Shown: positions 8,292-18,486 of the stretch, one piece after another | Layout of the letters: the number at the start of each line of letters is the position of its first letter | Numbering within the stretch: position 1 is the stretch's first letter | NCBI RefSeq assembly: GCF_000400505.1 | Contig: NZ_CM001857.1 | Coordinates: 2,924,208 to 2,988,207, forward strand | Direction of reading: 5' to 3' | Length of the DNA stretch: 64,000 nucleotides | From: Musicola paradisiaca NCPPB 2511 | GTDB taxonomy: Bacteria > Pseudomonadota > Gammaproteobacteria > Enterobacterales > Enterobacteriaceae | Program-made: the position numbers and the translations under genes | The notes under the pieces: generated by a model | What the model was told of the DNA's origin: nothing | Database searches by the model: none | What the model saw: only the letters and a program-made list of their open reading frames with translations

Positions 8292-11200
8292 CTACGCCTT
8301 TTCCACATTCACCAGAAACGCCTTGTACTCCGGCGTCTGGCTATTGGCATCACCCACATGCGGCGTCAGGATATTAGCCATAAAGCCTTTCTGCGTGGTG
8401 CCTTCAAAGCCCCAGTGACAAGGAACGCCGATGGTTTCCACCGGTTTACCTTGAATCGTCAGGGTGCGGATACGCTTGGTGACTACCGCTTTAGCCTTGA
8501 TATAACCGCGTTTGCTGCTGACTTTCACCATATCGCCAGCCTGAATGCCTTTCTGCTTCGCCAACCCCTCGCCGATTTCGACGAACTGTTCCGGCTGTAC
8601 GATGGCATTAAGCCGGGCATGTTTGGTCCAGTGGCGGAACAGTTCGGTGATGGAATAGGTGGTAGCGACGAACGGAAACTCATCAACCGTTCCCATCCGT
8701 GGGCGATCCGCTTCCAAAATTCGGGCGGCCGGGTTGACCAGCGCCTTGCTATAGACCGGATTATTCTTCAGCGGGGACTCCAGCGGCTCATAGTGCGCCG
8801 GGAACGGGCCTTCCGCCATTTTGTCGATGGCGAACAGCCGCCCCAACCCTTCCGCATTCATAATAAATGGCCCCGCCGCATTGCCCGGCGGCACGGTCGC
8901 AGCAAAATCCGCCACATCGACCCCGGTCCATTTCTGGCCGTTCCAGCGAATCAACTCACGTTTGGGATCCCACGGGCGGCCTTGTTCATCTGCCGACGCG
9001 CGGTTGTAGAGAATGCGACGATTCTGTGGCCAGCTCCAGGCCCATCCCGGCGTACAACCCAACCCTGATGGATCAGAGTTATCACGCCGCGCCATCTGGT
9101 TGCCCGCTTCCGTCCAGGATCCGGCGTAAATCCAGCAGAAGCTGGCGGTGGAGCCGTCGTCACGCAGTACGGAGAAATCCGGCACCAGTTGCCCTTTTTT
9201 CAGCACAGGGACACCTTTGTCATCGAGCAAATCCGCCAGTGCGCGGCCGTTGGCTTCCTGCGTGATCTCCTCCGGCGTCGGATCTTCCGGATTAAGGTAA
9301 TTCCAGGACATATTCAGCACCGGATCGGGATTGGCGCCGCCCTCTTTGGCGTACAGTTCGCGCAGGCGCAAGAACAAACCGGCGATGATCACCCCATCGT
9401 TACGCGCTTCACCCGGCGGTACCGCGCCCTGATAATGCCACTGCAGCCAGCGACCAGAGTTAACGATGGAGCCGTTTTCTTCGGCAAAACAACTGGAAGG
9501 CAGACGGAACACTTCCGTCTGTATCTGGCTTGAATCTACATCGTTCAACTCACCGTGATTCTGCCAGAAGTTGGAGGTTTCGGTCGCCAACGGGTCGATG
9601 ACGACCATGTACTTCAGTTTTTTCAACGCATCGCGCGCTTTGTTGGAATCAGCAAACGCCGCCATCGGGTTGAAGCCCTGCACGATATAGCCATTGACCT
9701 TGCCATCCAGCATCATGCGGGAATAGGCCAGCGCGTCGTAGCTTTTGTCCCACTTCGGCAGCCAGTCGTAGCCCCAGTCGTTGTCCTTCGTCGCCTTATC
9801 GCCCCAGAAACTCTTCATCATGCTGATAAAAAATTTCGGCGTGTTCTTCCAGTAGTTGACCTGATCCGCCAGCAGCGCCTTCGGCGTGATCTGATCCAGG
9901 TATTCTTTCAACGAGGTCTGTTTTTCCGACGGCAACGGCATGTAGCCCGGCAGGTTCAGCGACAGCAGCCCCAGATCGGTATACCCCTGAATATTGGAGT
10001 GACCGCGCAACGCATTGACGCCGCCCCCCGCCATACCGACGTTGCCCAACAACAGCTGGATCATGGCCGCGGTGCGAATAATCTGCGCGCCCGCAGTGTG
10101 CTGAGTCCATCCCAGCGCATACATAATGGTCGCGGTACGATCAGGAACGCTGGTTGAGCCCAGCAGATCGCAAATAGTGAGGAAGTCCTGTTTCGGCGTA
10201 CCGCACACCGATGTCACCAGATCCGGCGTATAACGACTGACGTGCTCCTTCAGCAGATTCCACACGCAACGCGGATCGCTCAAGGTTAAATCACGTTTGG
10301 CGAAGCCGTTTTCATCCAGCGCGTACTGCCATGAGGTACGATCATAGCGGTGCTCTTTTTCGCTATAGCCGCTGAAGATACCTTCATCGAAACTGTAGTC
10401 GTCACGCACGATCAGGCTGGCGTTGGTGTAGGCCTTCACATACGGCATCTGGATCTTGTCGTGGGTCAGCAGGTAATTCACGACCCCTAACAGAAAGGTA
10501 ATATCGGAGCCGGCGCGAATCGGCGAATACAGATCCGCGACGGAAGCTGAACGGTTAAAACGCGGGTCAACCACAATCAGTTTGGCGCCATTATGAATTT
10601 TGGCTTCGACCGCCCATTTGAATCCTACCGGGTGCGCTTCCGCCGGGTTGCCGCCCATCACCAACACGACGTTGGCATTCTTGATATCCACCCAGTTGTT
10701 GGTCATGGCGCCACGGCCAAAGGTGGGCGCCAACGCAGCCACTGTCGGGCCGTGACACAGACGAGCTTGAGTGTCGATACCGATCATACCCAACGCACGC
10801 GCGAACTTCTGATCAAGAATACCGGTTTCATTGCTGGCCGCCGAAGAACACAGCATCCCAGTAGTCAGCCAGCGGTTAACCGTGACTCCGGCGCTGTTTT
10901 TTTCCACAAAGTTGGCGTCGCGGTCTTTTTTCATGAGACGCGCGATACGATCCAACGCCTCTTCCCAACTGATGCGCTGCCACTTATCGGCGCCCGGCGC
11001 GCGATATTCCGGATACAGCAGCCGCTGATCGCTATGAATGAAATCCACCAGACCGGCGCCTTTAGGGCACAGCGCACCTCGGCTAACCGGATGATCCGGA
11101 TCCCCTTCGATATGATAAATGGAAGATTTGGCGTTTTTGGCGCCGTCGCCCAGGCCGTACATTAAAATGCCGCACCCAACGGAACAGTACGTGCAGTTAT

Positions 11201-11342
11201 TTCGCGTCTCTTTGGCGCGCAGTAATTTATATTGCCGCGTCTCAGCTAACGCAACGCTGGGAGAAAAGCCCAGGGCAGTGACCGTGGTACCGGCCATACC
11301 ACCCGCACATATTTTGAAAAATTGTCTTCTGCTGACCTGCAT
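8292..11342 (-). CDS. fdoG: Formate dehydrogenase-O catalytic subunit, Cys-containing (non-selenocysteine)
   Basis: Periplasmic bis-MGD formate dehydrogenase: formate to CO2 plus two electrons, feeding quinone through FdoH and FdoI. 1016 aa, matching the full E. coli length. The Tat signal SRRQFFKI is at residues 4-11. The [4Fe-4S] cysteines are C50, C53, C57 and C92. The active-site position 196, selenocysteine (UGA) in E. coli FdoG/FdnG, is here Cys, encoded TGT at 10755-10757 in the motif ARLCHGPTV. No UGA readthrough or SECIS is therefore needed. The partner His197 is kept. ATG 11342 (MQVSRRQFF) is chosen over an upstream in-frame ATG because GAGGAA lies about 8 nt upstream and the Tat motif is then in place. 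Confidence 0.97.
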   Translation of the reverse strand: MQVSRRQFFKICAGGMAGTTVTALGFSPSVALAETRQYKLLRAKETRNNCTYCSVGCGILMYGLGDGAKNAKSSIYHIEGDPDHPVSRGALCPKGAGLVDFIHSDQRLLYPEYRAPGADKWQRISWEEALDRIARLMKKDRDANFVEKNSAGVTVNRWLTTGMLCSSAASNETGILDQKFARALGMIGIDTQARLCHGPTVAALAPTFGRGAMTNNWVDIKNANVVLVMGGNPAEAHPVGFKWAVEAKIHNGAKLIVVDPRFNRSASVADLYSPIRAGSDITFLLGVVNYLLTHDKIQMPYVKAYTNASLIVRDDYSFDEGIFSGYSEKEHRYDRTSWQYALDENGFAKRDLTLSDPRCVWNLLKEHVSRYTPDLVTSVCGTPKQDFLTICDLLGSTSVPDRTATIMYALGWTQHTAGAQIIRTAAMIQLLLGNVGMAGGGVNALRGHSNIQGYTDLGLLSLNLPGYMPLPSEKQTSLKEYLDQITPKALLADQVNYWKNTPKFFISMMKSFWGDKATKDNDWGYDWLPKWDKSYDALAYSRMMLDGKVNGYIVQGFNPMAAFADSNKARDALKKLKYMVVIDPLATETSNFWQNHGELNDVDSSQIQTEVFRLPSSCFAEENGSIVNSGRWLQWHYQGAVPPGEARNDGVIIAGLFLRLRELYAKEGGANPDPVLNMSWNYLNPEDPTPEEITQEANGRALADLLDDKGVPVLKKGQLVPDFSVLRDDGSTASFCWIYAGSWTEAGNQMARRDNSDPSGLGCTPGWAWSWPQNRRILYNRASADEQGRPWDPKRELIRWNGQKWTGVDVADFAATVPPGNAAGPFIMNAEGLGRLFAIDKMAEGPFPAHYEPLESPLKNNPVYSKALVNPAARILEADRPRMGTVDEFPFVATTYSITELFRHWTKHARLNAIVQPEQFVEIGEGLAKQKGIQAGDMVKVSSKRGYIKAKAVVTKRIRTLTIQGKPVETIGVPCHWGFEGTTQKGFMANILTPHVGDANSQTPEYKAFLVNVEKA

Positions 11343-12021
11343 GGGATATTCCTCGCACGACATCACTCAGAGCCATATCGACATAAATACGATGATGCTT
11401 TATTGATATGAATAGATTTTTGCGAATTGGCGCATAAAACCTTACTAAACATACGCATTATGCGCCGGTAAAAAAAAAGCGCCAAGCGTTTATCTCAATA
11501 ACAACAAATCCGTCACACTTCATCACAACAACGATGTTTTTTAACGCAAACACCCACTTATGACGAACAATTCTCATTATCAAACAATGCGTAACCGACT
11601 AATCGTTATATATTATTTTACATAACGATAATAAGACCCTTCCGTTTCAGCATTTATATTAATTAAAAATATTTATCATTTAAGTGAATAAACACGCCAT
11701 CCCTCTGGTGGAAGATTATTTATTCCCACACATCTTTTATTCCGAAGAAATAATAAAAACACGCAGAAGGGTTCAGATGAAATATAAAAAAAGACGAGCC
11801 TGGAATGTTCTTCCGGATAAGCTGAATATAATGAGTGGAATAAGACCATTAATTACGATGAAAATTAAAACCCACGAATAAAATAAGCGGTTCATAAAAA
11901 ACGTCGACACCGCGCCATCAGCAAGATAACCGATATATCACCGGCTGAACTATCCAGCCGTCATAATGTAACCGTATTTTTAGTATGGGTGTGCGACGCC
12001 AATCCATGATCACACGGCCAG
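11343..12021. other. AT-rich intergenic region upstream of fdoG
   Basis: About 680 bp between the MocR-type gene and fdoG, AT-rich in the middle part. It must contain the fdoG promoter and the 3' end of the upstream gene. A short CGGCTG/CAGCCG hairpin lies at 11942-11960, without a T-run. No FNR box or clear promoter is visible. A 65-codon frame at 11684-11881 with a GTG start resembles no known protein and is not called. Confidence 0.5.
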
Positions 12022-13479
12022 TCAATGATCACTCCGTTGCTGATGCAACAGCTCCGCCAGCGTCAATACTGCCTTTTCGGTGCGGTCATTCCACTCAAGG
12101 GATGTATTGATGCGAAAGTAGCGTTCAAATTTATCGCCGGTGGTGAACATTCTTCCTGGCGCCAACGTAATCCCCTGCGCCAGCGCCTGCCGATACAACG
12201 CCATACTGTCGCCGCCCTCCGGCAGCGCCAGCCACAGGAAATAGCCGCCGTCCGCGTAATAGATATCGACGGCAGCGGGAAAATGCGTGCGCATAGCCTG
12301 ATAAATTCGGTATTTTCGCTGCTCCAATGTGCGGCGTAACCGCCTGAGGTGGCTGTCGTAACTGCTGGTCGCCAGATAATCCGCCACCGCCAGCTGCATC
12401 GGTGCACTGGCTGACAGCGTACTCATCAATTGCAGCCGCTGGATACGTTCCGTCCAACGCCCCGCCGTTACCCAGCCGACCCGAAAACCGGCCACCAGAT
12501 TTTTCGAAAATGAAGAGCAATGCAACACGTCCCCTTGCCGATCAAGCGCTTTCATGGGCAACGGCCGATGAGTGCCGGTATACAGTTCACCGTACACATC
12601 GTCTTCAATCAGTGGCACCTGGTACTGTTGCAGCAGCTCGGCCAAACGCTGCTTTTTTTCCCAGGATAATGTGCACCCCAACGGGTTATGAAAATTACTC
12701 ATCAGCCAGCAGACACGAATCGGATAATCGCGCAGCGCCTGTTGCAACGCATCCAGATCAAGGCCTGTCTGTGGGGAAGCTGTCACGGCGATCGCTTTAA
12801 GCCTCAGACGCTCGATAGCCTGCAACGCGCCATAAAACGTCGGCGACTCCACCACCACATAATCCCCGGGGCGCGTTAGCGCCTGTAGGCTGAGATTTAG
12901 CGACTCCAACGCGCCGCTGGTGATGACAATCTCATCGGGCGATACCGAGATGCCCTGCAATGCATAGCGTTGGGCTACCTGCATACGCAGACGTTCATTG
13001 CCTGGAGGAAGATTATCTACCGCATTGTCCGGCTGCATGCGGCGCGCCACCGTCGCCAACGAGCGCGTCAGCTGGCGCTGGGGAAACAGACGAGGATCGG
13101 GGAAGGCGGAGCCGAACGGCACCACGCCGGGGACGCGGCTGGCCTGCAACACGTCGAAAATAAAGGCATTGACGTCGACCTGCGCCGTCAGTTGCACCGC
13201 CTTGCCCTTATCCAACGGCACGGGCGGAGCCTGAACACGGGGCGCCGCATAATAGCCGGACTGCGGCCGGGAAACGATCAGCCCCTGGCTTTCCAGCCAC
13301 TGATAGGCATGCAACACAGTCATCAAGCTCAGCCCGCTGTGTACCGCTTTCTCCCGCAGCGACGGCAACTTCTCGCCGGGTTGCCAGATACCGGCCTGCA
13401 GTTGCTCGCGCATCTGGTGCGCCAGCTGTTCGAACTTATTCAGCGTCGCACACCCTGCGCGCAAACGCCTGGCGGACAA
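12022..13479 (-). CDS. ydcR: MocR/GntR-type regulator with PLP aminotransferase domain (YdcR-like)
   Basis: Transcriptional regulator of the MocR class. It has an N-terminal winged helix (about residues 15-80: AGIWQPGEKLPSLREKAVHSGLSL and LESQGLIVSRPQSGYY) fused to a fold-type I aminotransferase domain. In the latter, NFHNPLG, EDDVYGEL and HCSSFSKNLVAGFRVGW include the PLP-binding Lys. It matches E. coli YdcR over its length; the target gene is unknown. The start is uncertain. The open frame reaches TTG 13479, but similarity begins at LNKFEQLA, a CTG codon at 13443, and the next ATG is inside the first helix. Either way the gene begins inside the 3' end of the amidotransferase gene. Confidence 0.85.
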   Translation of the reverse strand: MSARRLRAGCATLNKFEQLAHQMREQLQAGIWQPGEKLPSLREKAVHSGLSLMTVLHAYQWLESQGLIVSRPQSGYYAAPRVQAPPVPLDKGKAVQLTAQVDVNAFIFDVLQASRVPGVVPFGSAFPDPRLFPQRQLTRSLATVARRMQPDNAVDNLPPGNERLRMQVAQRYALQGISVSPDEIVITSGALESLNLSLQALTRPGDYVVVESPTFYGALQAIERLRLKAIAVTASPQTGLDLDALQQALRDYPIRVCWLMSNFHNPLGCTLSWEKKQRLAELLQQYQVPLIEDDVYGELYTGTHRPLPMKALDRQGDVLHCSSFSKNLVAGFRVGWVTAGRWTERIQRLQLMSTLSASAPMQLAVADYLATSSYDSHLRRLRRTLEQRKYRIYQAMRTHFPAAVDIYYADGGYFLWLALPEGGDSMALYRQALAQGITLAPGRMFTTGDKFERYFRINTSLEWNDRTEKAVLTLAELLHQQRSDH

Positions 13480-14176
13480 AATTCAGCAACAGGCGTCTGG
13501 CCCACACCGGCTCGTTATCATTGGTCAGCTCCGGCAACCGGCAGTGGCGCAGGCACGCATTCATCACGGCCTGGTCCATCTCCGGATGAAACTGTACCGA
13601 CAGCGTATGCGGCGAGTAACGAATAATCTGGCATCCATCCTGCTCGGAAAACGCCAGTACCTGCGCCCCCGGCGGTGGTACGAGTACCGACTGTTGATGA
13701 CTCAGGTAGGCATCAAAACAGGCAGGGACGTCGCCCAGCAAATCATCAGCGTCGGCATTAACGTGCAACGACACCGTTTTCAACCCCATTTCTCGCCCAT
13801 TGGGGTTATCCGCTACCGTGCCACCCAGCGCGTGCGCCAACAACTGATGGCCATAACAGACACCGAGTACCGGTAAACCGGCGTTGACCGTCTGCCGCAA
13901 CCAGTCGGCAGTACGCTCGCTCCAGTCGAGCCGATCAGTCACCATCGACCAGGAGCCGCTGATGATCGCCACATCCTGCTCCTGCGGCGCCGGCAAGCTT
14001 TCGCCGGCATCCGGCCGCACCACCCGTACAGTGGCGCCCTCCGCCGCCAATGCATCGGTAAACCAGTGGGCCTGTTGCCCCAGGGCATCGGCGATCGGCG
14101 TCGGCGGCTCGCCCATTTGGACGACCAATACGGTTTTAACGGAGGAAGACGGAGAAAAAGGGGAAGTCCGGCTCAT
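13436..14176 (-). CDS. Class I glutamine amidotransferase-like protein
   Basis: 246-aa single-domain amidotransferase of the GMP-synthase-like (GATase1) family. The nucleophile elbow GVCYGHQLLAHALGG (Cys near residue 107) and VQFHPEM with the catalytic His about residue 196 are both present, so glutaminase or gamma-glutamyl hydrolase activity is plausible. The first residues (to about 15) are low-complexity Ser/Pro and may not belong; a later start cannot be excluded. The 3' end overlaps the start region of the downstream MocR-type gene by up to 44 nt, suggesting co-expression. The substrate is unknown; relatives are usually annotated only as GMP synthase-like. Confidence 0.85.
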   Translation of the reverse strand: MSRTSPFSPSSSVKTVLVVQMGEPPTPIADALGQQAHWFTDALAAEGATVRVVRPDAGESLPAPQEQDVAIISGSWSMVTDRLDWSERTADWLRQTVNAGLPVLGVCYGHQLLAHALGGTVADNPNGREMGLKTVSLHVNADADDLLGDVPACFDAYLSHQQSVLVPPPGAQVLAFSEQDGCQIIRYSPHTLSVQFHPEMDQAVMNACLRHCRLPELTNDNEPVWARRLLLNFVRQAFARRVCDAE

Positions 14177-14235
14177 ACTGTTGTCCTGTCATCAATCCAA
14201 TATCATTTTGACAGTACCACCAGCGCCATGCCCTG

Positions 14236-14715
14236 TCACGGATGCGACACCGGTGTGCGGTACGCCAGCGAGAAGACATCATAAAAATAGAGATAACCTT
14301 TGGCATCCAGCAGACGCACGATCCCCTGCTTAACGCTTTCAGCCACCTGTGGGTGTCGCAGCAAGGCTTCCAGCGTCTGCGGTGAAACATGGCGGCGGTT
14401 ATACCACTCGCCGTTATAGCAAACCCGCAGATCCAGCTTATCGATATCGTCAAAGCGATAGCGTGGATTGATATCCATCAACAGCGCCAACGCCATCAAC
14501 ACTAAAAACAACGTAAATCCCATCACATAGGACACGCCGAAATACGGCGCGTACCACAGGATCAGCGCCACCGGGATATAGCTCACCAACATGGCGCCAA
14601 ACAGAACCGGATGGGTGACGATAAAACGGCGGCTGAAGCGAATGCGATTATCCCGCTGCTCGTCGCGATTGATTTGCTCGATTTCCGCACTGAGAATACG
14701 CCTGACCTCGTCCAC
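14236..14715 (-). CDS. ylaC: Inner membrane protein YlaC
   Basis: Small membrane protein of unknown function, 159 aa. Two hydrophobic segments lie at about residues 35-55 and 60-78, followed by the diagnostic stretch YRFDDIDKLDLRVCYNGEWYN, nearly identical to E. coli YlaC, and the C-terminal YFYDVFSLA. GTG 14715 is chosen because GGAGG stands 6-7 nt upstream and the first residues (DEVRRILSAEIE) then align with the E. coli start; an upstream ATG would add 21 unconserved residues. It stands between the amidotransferase gene and hypF with no obvious functional link. Confidence 0.88.
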   Translation of the reverse strand: MDEVRRILSAEIEQINRDEQRDNRIRFSRRFIVTHPVLFGAMLVSYIPVALILWYAPYFGVSYVMGFTLFLVLMALALLMDINPRYRFDDIDKLDLRVCYNGEWYNRRHVSPQTLEALLRHPQVAESVKQGIVRLLDAKGYLYFYDVFSLAYRTPVSHP

Positions 14716-14814
14716 GCTGCCCTCCGGTTGACCAGTCCGGCGGCCATTCGCCGGATGGCGCGACAGTAACACGCCCATTCAGAGACAGAACAGATACAGT
14801 CAGGAACAAAAACG

Positions 14815-17124
14815 CTATAACAGTTTGCCCGCCTGCGCGAACCGGCTGGCGGCGATCAACGCCTGCCCCAGCGCCACTCCGCCGTCACCGGCGGGAAGCT
14901 GACGCGGCAGCAGCAGCTCGAACCCGGCCAGCCTGTCGCGCAACAACGCCGCCAGCAACCGGTTGTGCATCACGCCGCCGGAGAGCACCACGCAATCGGT
15001 CTGATGCTCGGCGGCCGCCCGACGCGCCAGCGCCGCCAGCCCATCCGCCAGCGCCACATGAAACGCCCATGCCCGATCAGACGGCGCGGCGCGGTACGCC
15101 AGCCACTGCGACCAAAACACCGCCAGATCCAACTGATTCCCCGCCAGCGGCAACGTCACCGGCGGCGCCGCGTCGGTATGTTGACGGGCCAGCGCTTCCA
15201 GCCAGCAGGCGGCTTCGCCTTCCCAGCTTTGCTCGCCATTAAAACCAAGTGCGGCAGCCACGGCGTCAAACAACCGGCCGGCGGATGACGCCAGCGGCGC
15301 GTTGATGCCGCGTTCGATGGCCCGCGTCAACAGCGGCGCCGCGCTGGCCGGGATCGCCGTCGCCTCCGGGCGCTGCGCCCAGTCAGAGACAAACGCCAGA
15401 TACTGCGCCAACAGATTACGCCAGGGTTGGCGAGCCGCCAGATCGCCGCCGGGTAACGCCACCGGCGGCAAGCCGCCCAGATGCCGGCAGTGCGCGTAAT
15501 CCACCAGCAGACATTCGCCGCCCCACCACTGCCCATCCGCGCCGTAGCCGATGCCATCCAGCGCCAGGCCGATCACCGGCCCGGCATCACGCGGCCGTTG
15601 GTGCTCCGCCATACAGGCCACAATGTGCGCATGATGATGCAGCACCTCGATACAGGGAATCTGCAACGCCTGCGCCTGCTGTTTTCCCCACCGGTGGCTG
15701 ACATAACCGGGGTGCGCATCCACAACCATGGCCTGTGGCGTAAACCGGTACACATCGGCAAACAGCGCCTGCGTCTGGTGATACTGGCGCTCGATACCGC
15801 TATCGGACAGGTCGCCCAGGTGCTGACTGAGGATGGCGTTGCCGCCACGCAACAGGCAGAACGCATTTTTAAGATCAGTCCCCATCGCCAACAGCGACGG
15901 CTGTTCGCTGAATCCCGGCGGCAGCGGCAGCGCGTCCGGCACATAGCCGCGCGCGCGACGCAACAGTTCCGCCTGGCCGGCGGACTGCATCCGTACCACC
16001 GAATCGTCCGCCCGCTGCACAATGTCGCGATCGTGCAGCAGCCACACATCGGCAATGCCGGCGAGATCCGTTAACGCCTGTGCGTTATCGAGCGCCGGCG
16101 GCCTGCCGCTGGCATTCCCGGAGGTCATCACCAACGGTCGTCCGACTGCCGCCAGCAACAGGTGCTGCAACGGATTGCCAGGCAGCATGAGCCCCACTTC
16201 ATCCAGGCCGGGAGCAATCCCGGCTGACAACGCGCCGTCGGTGCGCAGCGGCAACAACACAATCGGTGCCGCCGGGCTGCGCAACAGACGCCGTGCGGCA
16301 TTGACATCGGAGAGAGTGCTGCACGCGGCCAGCCAGCCGTCATCCGGCAACATCACCGCCAACGGTTTGGCCGGACGGTGTTTGCGCGCCCGCAGCCGCG
16401 CCACGGCATCGTCGCAGATGGCGTCGCACGCCAGATGGAAACCGCCCAACCCTTTGACGGCGACGATCCCGCCGGCCAGCAGCGTCTGCGCCGCCTGCGC
16501 AATCGCCTCATCACCTTCCGCACACCGCTGTCGGCCGTCATGCAGCCACATATGGGGCCCGCACGTCGGGCAGGCATTGGGCTGCGCGTGAAAGCGCCGA
16601 TCGGCCGGATGGCGGTACTCCGCATCACAGTCGGCGCAGAGCGGAAACGCCACCATCGCGGTATACGGCCGGTCGTAGGGCATCTGGCGAATGATGGTAA
16701 AGCGCGGCCCGCAGTGGGTGCAGTTGATGAACGGATAGCGATAGCGGCGGTTGGCCGGGTCGAACAACTCCTGACGACAGGCGTCGCAGGTAGCGGCATC
16801 CGGCACAATCTGGGTATCCATCGCGCCGCTGCCGCTATGTTCAATCGTGAAATCATCCGGCAGAGATACCCAGCAATAAGGCTGACATGTCAACTGGTCA
16901 ATCTGCGCCAGAGGTGGGCATTCGGCGTGCAACGCCGCCACGAAATCGGCTTCAGCGCTCGTCGGCCATAACCGGATCAGCACGCCCGCGCCGTCGTTAA
17001 GCACGCTACCTTTAACACCTAGCCGATGGGCGATCTGCCAGACATAGGGCCGAAACCCCACCCCCTGCACCTTGCCTTTAATGCGGATTTCTATCCCATC
17101 ACCATGTGATGAATCATGTTCCAT
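14815..17124 (-). CDS. hypF: Carbamoyltransferase HypF, [NiFe] hydrogenase maturation
   Basis: Makes the carbamoyl group from carbamoyl phosphate and ATP and passes it to the C-terminal Cys of HypE for CN ligand synthesis. 769 aa. Domains in order: acylphosphatase-like ([13 protein letters not shown], residues 16-28); two zinc-binding repeats (CDAC..CTHC and CADC..CPTC, about 105-185); YrdC-like ATP/carbamoyl domain (about 200-380); Kae1-like domain with [16 protein letters not shown] 17124 is chosen because it places the acylphosphatase domain as in E. coli HypF; a GTG 63 nt upstream is also open. It is separated from hypE by about 330 bp, so it probably has its own promoter. Confidence 0.95.
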   Translation of the reverse strand: MEHDSSHGDGIEIRIKGKVQGVGFRPYVWQIAHRLGVKGSVLNDGAGVLIRLWPTSAEADFVAALHAECPPLAQIDQLTCQPYCWVSLPDDFTIEHSGSGAMDTQIVPDAATCDACRQELFDPANRRYRYPFINCTHCGPRFTIIRQMPYDRPYTAMVAFPLCADCDAEYRHPADRRFHAQPNACPTCGPHMWLHDGRQRCAEGDEAIAQAAQTLLAGGIVAVKGLGGFHLACDAICDDAVARLRARKHRPAKPLAVMLPDDGWLAACSTLSDVNAARRLLRSPAAPIVLLPLRTDGALSAGIAPGLDEVGLMLPGNPLQHLLLAAVGRPLVMTSGNASGRPPALDNAQALTDLAGIADVWLLHDRDIVQRADDSVVRMQSAGQAELLRRARGYVPDALPLPPGFSEQPSLLAMGTDLKNAFCLLRGGNAILSQHLGDLSDSGIERQYHQTQALFADVYRFTPQAMVVDAHPGYVSHRWGKQQAQALQIPCIEVLHHHAHIVACMAEHQRPRDAGPVIGLALDGIGYGADGQWWGGECLLVDYAHCRHLGGLPPVALPGGDLAARQPWRNLLAQYLAFVSDWAQRPEATAIPASAAPLLTRAIERGINAPLASSAGRLFDAVAAALGFNGEQSWEGEAACWLEALARQHTDAAPPVTLPLAGNQLDLAVFWSQWLAYRAAPSDRAWAFHVALADGLAALARRAAAEHQTDCVVLSGGVMHNRLLAALLRDRLAGFELLLPRQLPAGDGGVALGQALIAASRFAQAGKLL

Positions 17125-17457
17125 TTGGGCGACTATCAATGTAGCAGTTGAAGAATGGACGCCGTCATGCTCGGTGCGCGTCCTCACTAACTCGCATTAG
17201 CGTCCACTTAGGGCGACCAATCGCCGCCGCCCTAAGAACCCGGGCTTACGACGGGAAATTACGCCGCTATGCGGTGCCTTCAGGAAAAACCGCCTCCTGT
17301 TCGGCCCGCCGCTGACGCGCTCCCGGCGCGGCAGCGACTCTCGCGGCATCCATGCCGCTCGGCCGGGAGTCTGTTTTCCCTCAGCGTAATTTACGCCATT
17401 GCGTCCACCTGCCATCATCAAATCGATAATGACAACGATCAGAACAGGGCTAGATAA
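17125..17457. other. Spacer between hypE and hypF
   Basis: About 330 bp, GC-rich, with no gene that I can support. It should hold the hypF promoter; no clear -35/-10 pair or terminator is visible. Confidence 0.4.
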
Positions 17458-18486
17458 TCAACAAATCCTCGGCATCGGTTCGCTGTGGGGTAAATCCAGC
17501 AGGCGGGACGCGCCAAACACACCGCACAGGCGTACCTGTTTTTTATCGGTGACGCTGCCGATAACCGCGGCATCGCGTCCCAGCGGATGGGAGCGCAACG
17601 CATCCAGCACCTGGCTTTCCGCTTCCGGCGACACCACCAGCACCAGTTTGCCTTCGTTGGCGAAGTTCAACGCCTCTAGCCCCAGCAGTTCGCAAATACC
17701 GCGCACCGCGGTTTTTACCGGCAGCGCGCTTTCCTGCACTTCCATCCCGCAGCCGCTGGCGGCGGCGAACTCATGCAGGATCGCCGTCACCCCGCCGCGC
17801 GTGGCGTCGCGCAATGCACGCACGCCGTCAATCCGCCGCAGCGGCGCGATCACTGGCTCCAGCACGGCGCAATCGCTAACCAGTTCCGCCTCCAGCCCCA
17901 GATTTTCCCGCAGGTTGAGAATGGTTGCGCCGTGGTCGCCCAACGTCCCGCTGACCAGAATGCGATCGCCGGGGCGGATCTCGCCGGTTCCCCAACGGAT
18001 CTCCGTCGGGATCACGCCGATTCCGGCGGTATTGATAAACAGTTTGTCCGCCGCACCGCGCGTCACCACTTTGGTGTCGCCGGTGACAATGTGTACCCCG
18101 GCGTCGCGGGCGGTTTGCGCCATGGAGCCGACAATCCGGGCCAGCATCTCGCCGCTCAGCCCTTCTTCAATAATGAAACCGCAGGAGAGATAACGCGGTA
18201 GCGCCCCGCTGACCGCCAAATCGTTCACCGTGCCGCAAACCGCCAGCTTGCCGATATCGCCGCCGGGAAAGACGATCGGGTCGATGACATAGCTGTCGGT
18301 GGTAAACGCCAGACGGTCGCCTGCCGCCGCCAGCGGCGCCAGCGGCAGACGCGCCTGATCCTCCCGGGCACCGAGCAGCGGATTGTCAAACGCCTGCAGA
18401 AACAACGCCTCAATCAGCTGCTGCATCGCCTGGCCGCCGCTGCCGTGCGCCAAGGTAATTTCTTTGGGCAGAATGGTTGCAGTCAT
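17458..18486 (-). CDS. hypE: Carbamoyl dehydratase HypE, [NiFe] hydrogenase maturation
   Basis: Receives the carbamoyl group on its C-terminal cysteine and dehydrates it with ATP to a thiocyanate, the source of the CN ligands of the active-site iron. 342 aa. The AIR-synthase-like ATP-binding fold is shown by AHGSGGQAMQQLIE near the N-terminus, FPGGDIGKLAVCGTVNDLAVSGA and DHGATILNLRE. The protein ends in PRIC, the invariant tail with the acceptor Cys. ATG 18486 overlaps the hypD stop by one base (TGATG), which decides the start over an in-frame ATG 9 nt upstream. Confidence 0.97.
   Translation of the reverse strand: MTATILPKEITLAHGSGGQAMQQLIEALFLQAFDNPLLGAREDQARLPLAPLAAAGDRLAFTTDSYVIDPIVFPGGDIGKLAVCGTVNDLAVSGALPRYLSCGFIIEEGLSGEMLARIVGSMAQTARDAGVHIVTGDTKVVTRGAADKLFINTAGIGVIPTEIRWGTGEIRPGDRILVSGTLGDHGATILNLRENLGLEAELVSDCAVLEPVIAPLRRIDGVRALRDATRGGVTAILHEFAAASGCGMEVQESALPVKTAVRGICELLGLEALNFANEGKLVLVVSPEAESQVLDALRSHPLGRDAAVIGSVTDKKQVRLCGVFGASRLLDLPHSEPMPRIC

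Noticed and set aside
8292-11342. Possible selenocysteine UGA and SECIS element in fdoG
   Set aside because: The frame has no internal TGA; codon 196 is TGT.
11684-11881. 65-codon plus-strand frame (GTG start) upstream of fdoG
   Set aside because: AT-rich non-coding context, no good ribosome site, Lys/Ile/Arg-rich product typical of random frames.
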